DNA from: Variovorax paradoxus
Lineage (GTDB): Bacteria; Pseudomonadota; Gammaproteobacteria; Burkholderiales; Burkholderiaceae_C
DNA: 64,000 bases
Reading direction: 5' to 3'
Assembly: GCF_018614875.1 (NCBI RefSeq)
Contig: NZ_JAGGNW010000033.1
Coordinates: 1 to 64,000 of the forward strand
The notes under the pieces were generated by a model that saw only the letters and a list, made by a program, of their open reading frames with translations, was not told where the DNA came from and searched no databases. A program made the translations under genes and the position numbers. Below are positions 54,401 through 61,972 of the stretch, piece by piece (position 1 is the first letter of the stretch; each line of letters starts with the position of its first letter).

Positions 54401-54975
54401 CGCAGCAGCTGCACCAGAAGCCAACCCGAGTCGCGGCAGGAGCCGCTGCCATTGGTCAGCGTTTCTTCCGGCGTCTGCACGCCGGGCTCCATGCGGATCA
54501 GGTAGTTGACGTCCTTCTGCACCTGCTGGTTGATGCCGACCAGGAAGTCGATGGTGCGCTGCTCCTTGCGGTCGATCTTGTCGAGGTAGGCCGAAAGCAG
54601 CGGTGTGGGCGTTTCGGTGACGAGGTAGGGCGCGAGCTCCTCGGCCTGCGAGGCGGTGTACTTGAACGGGAAGTTCTCGGCCTGCGGCTCGAGAAAAAAG
54701 TCGAACGGGTTGTAGACCGCCATCTCGACCACGAGGTCGACCGTGACCTTGAATTCGCGCGTCTTCTCGGGAAACACGAGCCGCGCCTGGTAGTTGGCGA
54801 ACGGGTCCTGCATCCAGTTGACGAAGTGCTCGGCCGGTTCGACCTGCAGCGAATACGAGATGACGTTGCTGCGGCAATGCGGCGCGGGACGCAAGCGCAC
54901 GACTTGCGGGCCCAACTGCACCAGGCGGTCGTATTTGTAGTGGGTGACGTGGTGGAGTGCGGCGTGAATGGACAT
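51457..54975 (-). CDS. Large transglutaminase-like protein with DUF2126 domain
   Basis: An 1172-aa protein. Residues 1-110 are the Bact_transglu_N sandwich (IHAALHHVTHYKYDRLVQ). The transglutaminase core has C180 (NGSGSCRDSGW), H229 (DLHAWCEVFLPG) and D245 (WIGLDATSG). The remaining 850 residues form the DUF2126 region (VRLTMGGEPTYVATSDRDAA, HFGQGKWYPGEQLPRWALS, HTGTGGGNHFVMGG), which resembles glutamine synthetase-like amidoligase and circularly permuted modules. It is the first gene of the minus-strand set. The ATG at 54975 begins at the conserved domain. Confidence 0.9.
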   Translation of the reverse strand: MSIHAALHHVTHYKYDRLVQLGPQVVRLRPAPHCRSNVISYSLQVEPAEHFVNWMQDPFANYQARLVFPEKTREFKVTVDLVVEMAVYNPFDFFLEPQAENFPFKYTASQAEELAPYLVTETPTPLLSAYLDKIDRKEQRTIDFLVGINQQVQKDVNYLIRMEPGVQTPEETLTNGSGSCRDSGWLLVQLLRHMGLAARFVSGYLIQLTPDVKSLDGPSGTTVDFTDLHAWCEVFLPGAGWIGLDATSGLMAGEGHIPLACTPTPSSAAPIEGGVDEAEVDFGHEMKVTRIYESPRVTKPYTEEQWAEVLALGDAVDARLTAGDVRLTMGGEPTYVATSDRDAAEWNTDALGPTKRGYATELVHKLRAEYGKGGFLHFGQGKWYPGEQLPRWALSIFWRADGQTLWHDPELFADERVPTHYTSEDARRFTTVLAHTLGITERYVQPGHEDVYYYLWRERRLPVNVDPFDSKLDDELERVRLRRVFTQKLDAVIGYMLPLAPANADADAPALEGPGWKTGPWFLRDDRLYLIPGDSPMGYRLPLDSQPWASKGDYPYLVERDPTAPRAALPSSTDYRARYAVPAGGATGADLGAVPYAFGAPPVVPAALRMQTPGDAASTAGEAAAADAADRSATPATRQPLRGDSAHWVTRTALCVEVRDPRRANGPAAEKKGSASGVLYVFMPPLARLEDYLDLVAAVEATAKQLGMRIVMEGYPPPRDPRLKMLAVTPDPGVIEVNIHPAHNWKELVDHTEFLYNAAFETRLSAEKFMTDGRHTGTGGGNHFVMGGATPADSPFLRRPELLASLLLYWHNHPSLSYLFSGMFIGPTSQAPRVDEARNDQVYELEIALKEIARSREIHGQNMPAWLVDRTLRNILIDVSGNTHRSEFCIDKLYSPDSSTGRLGLLELRAFEMPPHARMSIAQQLLIRALVARFWDEPYKAPVTRWGTELHDRFLLPTFVKMDFDDVISEMRQAGFGFDADWFAPHFEFRFPLVGQVQAMGVELSLRNALEPWHVMGEEGSAGGTVRYVDSSLERIEVRVTGLNESRHVITVNGKVLPLQPTGTTGEFVAGVRYKAWNPPSALHPSIDAHAPLTFDIVDTWMKRSLGGCQYFVAHPGGRNYDTFPVNAYEAESRRMSRFTRMGHTPGLMRTPPATIELAGSREFPFTLDLRR

Positions 54976-55097
54976 GCGTTTTGTGTGCAGTGCTGCGAGA
55001 TTGCATCGAGAGGATGTCTCTGGTGAGACGCATACTAGCCCAGTTGCAAAGCAATTAACGCGCCACTGAGCGTGAGTACGGGGAGGGTTTGCATCAT

Positions 55098-57596
55098 GTG
55101 TTCTGGAGTTTGCCGGTGACGCCGGCACGCGTGTCCGGCGGCGCCGCGGCGGCATCGTGGGCCTTTGCTGCGCTGGGCGGATCGCTGCTCGGCGCGGCCT
55201 TGCAATTGCATCAGCCCAGGCTGTGGAGCGCTGGTGCCTATGCGGCGCTGCTCTTCGCAGGCCTGGCGGGCCTGGCCGCACTTTCGCGGCGATGGCGGCG
55301 GCCGCTTCGCGCGTGGCGCATGCCGGCGGGGCTCGCGATGGCCCTTGCCCTGGCCTGCGGCGCGCTCGTCGCCGGCGGGCTCGCGGGCTGGCGCGCAGTG
55401 GCCTACGCAGAGGGCGCACTGGACCCGGCCCTCGAAGGCCGCGACCTGCAAGTGGTCGGCGTGGTCGCGCAGATGCCCCAGCGCAACGAGGGCGGCACGC
55501 GCTTTCGGCTCGATGTCGAATCGGCCCGCTGGGCCGATGAGCGCCTTGCCTCCGCGCCGCCGCGCGTTCCGGCGCGCATCGCGCTCGGCTGGTATCGCGA
55601 CGACACCAGCCTGTGGGGGCGCGCTCCGGAAAGCCGTGCTGCTGCTGCGACGGCCGGCGATGCGGCTGCTGCGCTGCATGCGGGCGAGCGCTGGCGCCTC
55701 ACGGTGCGGCTCAAGGCACCGCACGGCAATCTCAACCCGCATGGCTTCGACAACGAGCTGTGGCTGTGGGAGCAGGGCGTGCATGCCAGCGGCTATGTGC
55801 GAACGGGTGCCCGCGACGCCGCACCGGCACGGCTGCAATCCACCTGGCTGCATCCCGTCGAGCGTGCGCGGGAAGCGGTGCGCGATGCGGTGTTCGAGCG
55901 CGTGGCCGACACCCGGCAGGCAGGCGTCATCGCCGCACTCGTCACCGGCGACCAGAGCGCCATCGACCGCAGCGACTGGGACGTGTTTCGCGCCACCGGC
56001 GTGGCGCACCTGATGTCGATATCGGGGCTGCACATCACCATGTTCGCGTGGCTCGCCGCGCATGCGGTGGGCGCGCTGTGGCGCCGCAGCGGCTGGCTGA
56101 TGCTCCGCGTCCCCGCGCCGCAGGCTGCACTCGCCGGCGGCGTGCTGCTGGCCGGGCTCTATGCGCTTTTCAGCGGCTGGGGGGTGCCTTCGCAGCGCAC
56201 GGTATGGATGCTGGCAACCGCGGCGCTGCTGCGGTTCACGGGACGGCGCTGGCCATGGCCTCATGTCTGGCTGCTGATCGCGGCGGTGGTGGTGGCCCTC
56301 GATCCCTGGGCGCTGATGCAGGCCGGGTTCTGGCTGAGCTTCGTGGCGGTCGGCATCCTGTTCGCGACCGGCTTCATGCGGCCGGCCGCGCAGGCCGCGG
56401 GAAAATGGCACCGGCTGCTGGCGTTCTTCCGCGAGCAATGGGTGATCACGCTGGCGCTCACCCCTCTGAGCCTGCTGCTCTTCCAGCAGGTCTCGGTGGT
56501 GGGCCTGCTGGCCAATGCGGTTGCAATCCCCTGGGTCACGCTGGTGGTCACGCCGCTGGCGATGCTGGGTGCCGTGGCGGCGCAGCTCTGGCAGCTTGCC
56601 GCATGGGCCGTGCAGGCGCTGGCCGTGCTGCTGCGGTGGTTTGCCGCATTGCCCTACGCCACGCTGTCGATGGCTGCGCCACCGGTGTGGATGGCGGCCT
56701 GCGGGGTGGCGGGCGGCGTTCTGCTGGCCATGCGCCTGCCGTGGTCGCTGCGCACGCTGGGCCTGCCGCTCCTTTTGCCGGTGCTGCTCTGGCATGCGCC
56801 CCGGCCGGCCGCGGGGCAGTTCGAGCTGCTGGCCGCGGACATCGGGCAGGGGAACGCGGTGCTGGTCCGCACGGCGACGCACAGCCTGCTGTACGACACC
56901 GGTCCGCGCTACAGCCTCGAGAGCGACGCCGGCCATCGCGTGCTGGTGCCCCTGCTGCGCGCCTTCGACGAGCGGCTGGACATGCTCATGCTGAGCCACC
57001 GCGACAGCGATCACACCGGCGGCGCGGCCGCGGTGCTCGCGATGCAGCCGCAGGCGGAGCTCCTGAGCTCGATCGAAGCCACGCATCCGCTGCAGTCGCT
57101 GCGCCCGGCCAGGCGCTGCGAGGCGGGGCAGCGCTGGACCTGGGACGGCGTGGATTTCGAAATTCTCCACCCGGCGCCGGCCGACTACCTGTCCTTCACC
57201 AAGCCCAATGCCGTGTCGTGCGTGCTGCGCATCGCCAACGGCCGCGCCACGGTGCTGCTTGCCGGCGACATCGAGCGCCTGCAGGAGGCCGCGCTGGTGG
57301 CGCGAACCCCCGATCTGCGCGCCGACGTGCTGCTGGCGCCGCACCACGGCAGCAAGACCTCGTCGAGCGCCGCATTCCTCGAAGCGGTGCGCCCGCGCAT
57401 CGCCCTGGTCCAGGCGGGCTACCGCAACCGTTTCGGCCACCCGGCCCGGGAAGTGGTCGAACGCTATGCCGCGCATGGCGTGAGGCTGGTCGAGAGCGTG
57501 CCCTGCGGTGCCGTGCTATGGCGCAGCCAGGAGCTGGACGCGGTCGGCTGCGAACGGGAGCGCAATGCCCGCTATTGGCACCACCGCCTGCCGTGA
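55098..57596 (+). CDS. comEC: DNA internalization-related competence protein ComEC/Rec2
   Basis: An 832-aa inner-membrane channel protein that moves single-stranded DNA into the cytoplasm during transformation. It has an N-terminal DUF4131 region with membrane helices, then an OB-like soluble part. The Competence domain has HLMSISGLHITMFAW and SGWGVPSQRTVWM. The C-terminal metallo-beta-lactamase-like domain has ADIGQGNAVLV and SHRDSDHTGG with metal ligands kept. GTG 55098 lies about 10 bases after GGGAGGG. An upstream TTG at 55089 is too close to it. It sits alone between two halves of the ATP-grasp cluster. Confidence 0.92.
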   Translation: MFWSLPVTPARVSGGAAAASWAFAALGGSLLGAALQLHQPRLWSAGAYAALLFAGLAGLAALSRRWRRPLRAWRMPAGLAMALALACGALVAGGLAGWRAVAYAEGALDPALEGRDLQVVGVVAQMPQRNEGGTRFRLDVESARWADERLASAPPRVPARIALGWYRDDTSLWGRAPESRAAAATAGDAAAALHAGERWRLTVRLKAPHGNLNPHGFDNELWLWEQGVHASGYVRTGARDAAPARLQSTWLHPVERAREAVRDAVFERVADTRQAGVIAALVTGDQSAIDRSDWDVFRATGVAHLMSISGLHITMFAWLAAHAVGALWRRSGWLMLRVPAPQAALAGGVLLAGLYALFSGWGVPSQRTVWMLATAALLRFTGRRWPWPHVWLLIAAVVVALDPWALMQAGFWLSFVAVGILFATGFMRPAAQAAGKWHRLLAFFREQWVITLALTPLSLLLFQQVSVVGLLANAVAIPWVTLVVTPLAMLGAVAAQLWQLAAWAVQALAVLLRWFAALPYATLSMAAPPVWMAACGVAGGVLLAMRLPWSLRTLGLPLLLPVLLWHAPRPAAGQFELLAADIGQGNAVLVRTATHSLLYDTGPRYSLESDAGHRVLVPLLRAFDERLDMLMLSHRDSDHTGGAAAVLAMQPQAELLSSIEATHPLQSLRPARRCEAGQRWTWDGVDFEILHPAPADYLSFTKPNAVSCVLRIANGRATVLLAGDIERLQEAALVARTPDLRADVLLAPHHGSKTSSSAAFLEAVRPRIALVQAGYRNRFGHPAREVVERYAAHGVRLVESVPCGAVLWRSQELDAVGCERERNARYWHHRLP

Positions 57597-57687
57597 AAGA
57601 GGGCGGCGGCGCGGCGTTTCGCCTCAACATAGGGCTTTCACTGGCCTCGAACTTGCTAAGCTATGGCTCAAGGAGATTGGTCGTTCC

Positions 57688-59181
57688 ATGCACAAATTCG
57701 ATGAGATGTATGAGCAGTTGCCCTATGCGGGGGCTGCAATCCGACAGCACTACAAGCGCTACGACCAATGGCTTGCGAAGCAACCCGGCGAGGTGATGCG
57801 ATCGCGGCGCGAAGAGGCGGAAATGATCTTCCGCCGGGTCGGCATCACCTTTGCGGTGTATGGCGCCAAGGACGAGGACGGTTCCGGCACCGAGCGGCTG
57901 ATCCCGTTCGACCTGCTGCCGCGCATCATTCCCGCCCACGAGTGGGAGAGCATGGAAAAAGGGCTGGTGCAGCGCGTCACGGCGCTCAACCGCTTCCTCC
58001 ATGACGTCTACCACGACCAGGAAATCATCAAGGCCGGCATCATCCCGGCCGAGCAGATCCTCCACAACGCGCAGTTCCGCCCCGAGATGATGGGCGTCAA
58101 CGTGCCGCACGACGTCTACTCGAACATCTCGGGCATCGACATCGTCCGGGCGCCCGACGCCCAGGGCAACGGCGAGTACTACGTGCTCGAAGACAACCTG
58201 CGCGTGCCCAGCGGCGTGAGCTACATGCTCGAGAACCGCAAGATGATGATGCGGCTCTTCCCGGAGCTGTTCAACCAGAACCGCATCGCGCCGGTTGCGC
58301 ACTACCCCGACCTGCTGCTCGAAACGCTGCGCGCCAGCGCACCGCCCGCCACGGCCGAGCCCACGGTGGTGGTGCTCACGCCCGGCATGTACAACAGCGC
58401 CTACTTCGAGCATGCCTTCCTGGCCCAGCAGATGGGCGTGGAGCTGGTCGAAGGCCAGGATCTGTTGATCAAGGACGACTTCGTCTACATGCGCACCACG
58501 CGCGGCCCGAAGCGCGTCGACGTCATCTACCGCCGTGTCGACGATGACTTCCTCGACCCCGACGTGTTCCGCCCGACCTCCACGCTCGGCACGGCCGGCC
58601 TGATGCGCGCCTACCGCGCAGGCAACGTCGTCATCTGCAATGCGGTGGGCACCGGCGTGGCGGACGACAAGTCGATCTATCCCTATGTGCCCAAGATGAT
58701 CGAGTTCTACCTCGGCGAGAAGCCGATCCTGAAGAACGTGCCCACCTACATGTGCCGCAACAAGGACGAGCTGCAATACACGCTCGACAACATGAAGGAC
58801 CTGGTCGTCAAGGAAGTGCACGGCGCCGGCGGCTACGGCATGCTGATCGGCCCGGCCGCCACGCAGGCCGAGATCGAAGACTTCAAGAAGGCCGTGCTCG
58901 CCAAGCCCGACGGCTACATCGCGCAGCCCACGCTGAGCCTGTCGACCTCGCCGACTTTCGTCGATGCCGGCATTGCGCCGCGCCATATCGACCTGCGCCC
59001 CTTCGTGCTTTCGGGCAAGGAGGTGCAGATGGTGCCCGGCGGCCTCACGCGCGTGGCGCTCAAGGAAGGTTCACTGGTGGTCAATTCGTCGCAGGGCGGC
59101 GGCACCAAGGACACCTGGATTCTCGAAGCCGACCGCGCGCCCAGGCCCAAGGCGGCCACGCAGTCGCAAAGCCAATCGTAG
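57688..59181 (+). CDS. Circularly permuted type 2 ATP-grasp protein
   Basis: A 497-aa stand-alone ATP-grasp enzyme. It has YYVLEDNLRVPSGVSYMLEN, LTPGMYNSAYFEHAFLAQQM, VIYRRVDDDFLDPDVF, VVKEVHGAGGYGMLIGP and QMVPGGLTRVALKEGSLVV. It is paralogous to the ATP-grasp half of the fusion at 48626. It has no low-complexity leader, but it ends in QSQSQS, recalling the Gln-rich tail of the transglutaminase. The start follows AAGGAGA by 11 bases. The alpha-E gene starts 11 bases after its stop. Confidence 0.92.
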   Translation: MHKFDEMYEQLPYAGAAIRQHYKRYDQWLAKQPGEVMRSRREEAEMIFRRVGITFAVYGAKDEDGSGTERLIPFDLLPRIIPAHEWESMEKGLVQRVTALNRFLHDVYHDQEIIKAGIIPAEQILHNAQFRPEMMGVNVPHDVYSNISGIDIVRAPDAQGNGEYYVLEDNLRVPSGVSYMLENRKMMMRLFPELFNQNRIAPVAHYPDLLLETLRASAPPATAEPTVVVLTPGMYNSAYFEHAFLAQQMGVELVEGQDLLIKDDFVYMRTTRGPKRVDVIYRRVDDDFLDPDVFRPTSTLGTAGLMRAYRAGNVVICNAVGTGVADDKSIYPYVPKMIEFYLGEKPILKNVPTYMCRNKDELQYTLDNMKDLVVKEVHGAGGYGMLIGPAATQAEIEDFKKAVLAKPDGYIAQPTLSLSTSPTFVDAGIAPRHIDLRPFVLSGKEVQMVPGGLTRVALKEGSLVVNSSQGGGTKDTWILEADRAPRPKAATQSQSQS

Positions 59182-59192
59182 GAGCACAAACG

Positions 59193-60149
59193 ATGCTGTC
59201 ACGCACCGCCGACCATCTCTATTGGATGTCCCGCTACACCGAGCGCGCCGAGAACACGGCGCGCATGCTCGACGTCAACTACCAGACCTCCCTGCTGCCC
59301 CAATCGGCCGAAGTGGCCAAGTACGGCTGGCAGGGCGTGCTGTCCATCAGCGAGCTGCTGCCGTCGTACAACAAAAAGTACGAGCAGATCACGCCCCACG
59401 ACGTGATGGAGTTCATGGTCAAGGACGAGAGCAATCCGTCTTCGATCCTTTCCTGCCTGAAAGCCGCGCGCGAGAACGCGCGTGCGGTTCGCGGTGCGCT
59501 CACCACCGAAGCCTGGGAAACACAGAACACCACCTGGCTCGAAGTCAACCGCATGCTGCGCGCCGGCGATTTCGAACGCGACCCGGCCCAGTTCTTCGAG
59601 TGGGTCAAGTTCCGATCGCACCTGTCGCGCGGCGTCACGCTCGGCACCATGCTGCAGGACGAGGCCTTCTACTTCTCGCGCCTGGGCACCTTTCTGGAGC
59701 GCGCCGACAACACCGCGCGGCTGGTCGACGTGAAGTTCCACGCGCTCAACAGCGAGTTCTTCGGCACCGCCACGGAGGAAGACCAGGAGTACGACTTCTA
59801 TCACTGGAGCGCCATCCTGCGCAGCGTCTCGGCCTTCGAGGTGTACCGCAAGGTGTACCGCGACGTGATCAAGCCCGAGCGCGTGGCCGAGCTGCTCATT
59901 CTTCGCGCCGACATGCCGCGTTCGCTGCATGCGAGCCTGGTGGAAGTGGTGAACAACCTCGCCAAGGTGCAGAACGAGCAGAGCGCAGAAACCCAGCGCC
60001 GCGCCGGCAAGCTGCTGGCCGACCTGCAGTACGCGCGGGTCGACGAGATCCTGGCGACCGGGCTGCACGCCTACCTTACGCAGTTCCTCGACCGGGTGAA
60101 TGAACTCGGTGGGCGGATCAGCCAAGACTTCCTCGTCCCGGCGCACTGA
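59193..60149 (+). CDS. Alpha-E (DUF403) domain protein
   Basis: A 318-aa all-helical protein starting MLSRTADHLYWMSRYTERAE. The RYTERAEN core is identical to that of the alpha-E half of the fusion at 48626. Further motifs are LPSYNKKYEQITPHDVMEF and SRLGTFLERADNTARLVDV. Alpha-E domains always accompany circularly permuted ATP-grasp enzymes and are thought to be their partner subunit. It forms a two-gene unit with the preceding gene. No protease or transglutaminase gene follows. Confidence 0.92.
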   Translation: MLSRTADHLYWMSRYTERAENTARMLDVNYQTSLLPQSAEVAKYGWQGVLSISELLPSYNKKYEQITPHDVMEFMVKDESNPSSILSCLKAARENARAVRGALTTEAWETQNTTWLEVNRMLRAGDFERDPAQFFEWVKFRSHLSRGVTLGTMLQDEAFYFSRLGTFLERADNTARLVDVKFHALNSEFFGTATEEDQEYDFYHWSAILRSVSAFEVYRKVYRDVIKPERVAELLILRADMPRSLHASLVEVVNNLAKVQNEQSAETQRRAGKLLADLQYARVDEILATGLHAYLTQFLDRVNELGGRISQDFLVPAH

Positions 60150-60174
60150 GCAAACGCGCCCCGGCGGCCCGTCT

Positions 60175-61893
60175 TCAGCGCGAGAACGACTCGACGGCCA
60201 CCGGGATCTTCGGCGCCTGCCAGCGGTACGCAGCGTCCAGCACATTGCGCTCCGGCATCTGGTGGCTCCAGTGGATCTTGAGCAGGTCCATCAAGGTCCA
60301 GGCAGTCCAGTCGGAGCGAAAGGGCTGCCGCTGCGCGGCGCCGTCCGGCAGTGCTTCCCGGTTGCGCCAGACCATCGCTGGAATGCGGTAGCCCGAAGCG
60401 GTCGAAGGGCTGTGGCCCGCACGGTCGCTGCCGTGCCCCACCTCCTGTCCGTGGTCCGACAGGTACATCCACGCACGGTAGTCATGCGGCTGGCCCGTAC
60501 TGCGTGTCTGCTGCAATAGCTCGGACACCACGAAATCGTGATACAGCAGCGCGGCGTCGTACTCCTGGCGGAAGCGGCGCACCCAGGCCGACCGGCCATC
60601 CTTCACCAGGCCGGTTTCGACCGCGTCCACGTCGTCGTCGAACGGATTGGCGTTCTCGGGAAAGCGCAGGCTGTAATGCGGATGTGCGCCCATGAGGTGC
60701 ACCACGATCAGCTTGCGATCGGTGCTCGCGTCCTGCAGTGCCTCTTGCATGCAGTCGAGGATCTCGCCGTCCAGCGAGGCGCTGGCGCGGCCGGGCGTGC
60801 GGTTCACCATGTCCACCACGTCTGCGAAGCGTGCATGCTGCTGTTCGATGGCCAGGTCGTCGTGGTTGCTGATCCACCAGACCTTGTAGCCGGCGGCGCG
60901 TGCCAGCGACAGCAGGTGCGGCGGGTTCTCGCTCTCGGGCAGGCCGAAGTGGAACATGTTGCGCAGCGCGGGCAGGGTGCTCGCATCCGCCGACCACGCG
61001 TTCTGCAGCACGGCCATCTGGCCGCCGGCCTGCGCCTTGTGCGCCAGCAGGCGCGGCGTGGTGGGTCGGCCGTAGCCGTAGAGCGCCATGTTGTCCCGGT
61101 TGATGCTGTCTGTGATGACCAGCACCACCGTCGACGGACCGGCCTCCGACGGCACGGGCGCGATCTCCCTGGCGCGCACCATCATGCGGTCGCGCACCTG
61201 CTGCTGGTCGGCCCATGCGGCGCGCAGCGCGTGGACCGAGTGCGACCATTGGGTCCAGAAAACCGCGGGATGCAGGCGGCGCCACGGCTTGCTGGCATAG
61301 GCCAGGCAGGCGAGCAGCAGCACGGCGAGCACCAGCGATTTCATCCAGAACGAAAGGCGCGTGCGCACGCCGGGCGCCACCGAAGCTGAAGCCGCCCTCG
61401 CGCCGCGCCGCACGAACATGCCCGTGAGCACCGCGGCAGCCGCAAGCGCCGCCGACCAGACAGCGGCGGATCGCCAATGCATCCTCAGGTATTCGGTGCT
61501 TTCGCGTGCGTTGGTGTTGGCCGCGGCGCCCAGCACCATGGCGCCGTCGGGTGCTGCCTGGTAGGTGTCGAGCAGGTAGGCGCGCATCACGCCGTCGAGC
61601 GCGAAGCCCATCGCCCAGAGCCAGACGAGCGCCGCGCGCATGCGCCGCAGCCGGACGCTGCGCAGCGGGCATGCCAGCCACAGCACCATCGGCGCGGCGA
61701 GCATCGCGAGCTGCGCGATGCGGCGGCCGTCATGCCCCAGCGCGATGAACGCGAGCAGCGTGGCGCCGACCGCGGCGCAGGCGAACAGGGCGTTCTGGCG
61801 GGGAGCGTTCCGGGCAGCGGACGCTTCGGAAGGGAAGGGAATCAATCGGGGCAACGCGGGAGGTCTGGGCGGGCGAATTCTGCACCGGGGCAT
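60175..61893 (-). CDS. Phosphoethanolamine transferase-like membrane sulfatase-fold protein
   Basis: A 572-aa inner-membrane enzyme of the EptA/CptA (alkaline phosphatase/sulfatase) type, which transfers phosphoethanolamine to LPS lipid A or core sugars. Four to five N-terminal hydrophobic helices (to about 200) precede the periplasmic domain. At the active-site motif the chain reads ITDSINRDNMALYGY. Asp262 and Ser263 stand where family members usually have Glu and Thr/Ser. The distal metal motif YLSDHGQEVGHG is intact. The first 30 residues are odd for the family, so the start at 61893 is uncertain. Confidence 0.8.
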   Translation of the reverse strand: MPRCRIRPPRPPALPRLIPFPSEASAARNAPRQNALFACAAVGATLLAFIALGHDGRRIAQLAMLAAPMVLWLACPLRSVRLRRMRAALVWLWAMGFALDGVMRAYLLDTYQAAPDGAMVLGAAANTNARESTEYLRMHWRSAAVWSAALAAAAVLTGMFVRRGARAASASVAPGVRTRLSFWMKSLVLAVLLLACLAYASKPWRRLHPAVFWTQWSHSVHALRAAWADQQQVRDRMMVRAREIAPVPSEAGPSTVVLVITDSINRDNMALYGYGRPTTPRLLAHKAQAGGQMAVLQNAWSADASTLPALRNMFHFGLPESENPPHLLSLARAAGYKVWWISNHDDLAIEQQHARFADVVDMVNRTPGRASASLDGEILDCMQEALQDASTDRKLIVVHLMGAHPHYSLRFPENANPFDDDVDAVETGLVKDGRSAWVRRFRQEYDAALLYHDFVVSELLQQTRSTGQPHDYRAWMYLSDHGQEVGHGSDRAGHSPSTASGYRIPAMVWRNREALPDGAAQRQPFRSDWTAWTLMDLLKIHWSHQMPERNVLDAAYRWQAPKIPVAVESFSR

Positions 61894-61932
61894 GTGCCGT
61901 GCGCGCCAGTGTCCCCGCGCTCACGGGGTCTT

Positions 61933-61966
61933 TGGCGCGCCATGCCGGGACGGGCCCGCCCCGGCA
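61933..61966. other. Adjacent palindromes downstream of glpK
   Basis: A perfect 10-bp palindrome TGGCGCGCCA (61933-61942) directly abuts a 24-bp near-perfect palindrome (61943-61966, TGCCGGG arms, one mismatched pair). They lie six bases past the glpK stop, between it and the transferase gene. The second could act as a hairpin terminator or 3' stabiliser for glpK, but there is no T-run. Confidence 0.5.
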
Positions 61967-61972
61967 CCTGCC

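Noticed and set aside
55016..55029. GTCTC-TGGT-GAGAC hairpin in the DUF2126/comEC spacer
   Set aside because: A five-base-pair stem without a T-run or other support is likely chance.
54976..55419. N-terminal extension of the DUF2126-transglutaminase into the spacer and comEC antisense
   Set aside because: The conserved domain begins at the ATG at 54975, and the upstream frame is Arg/Ala-rich mirror sequence of comEC.
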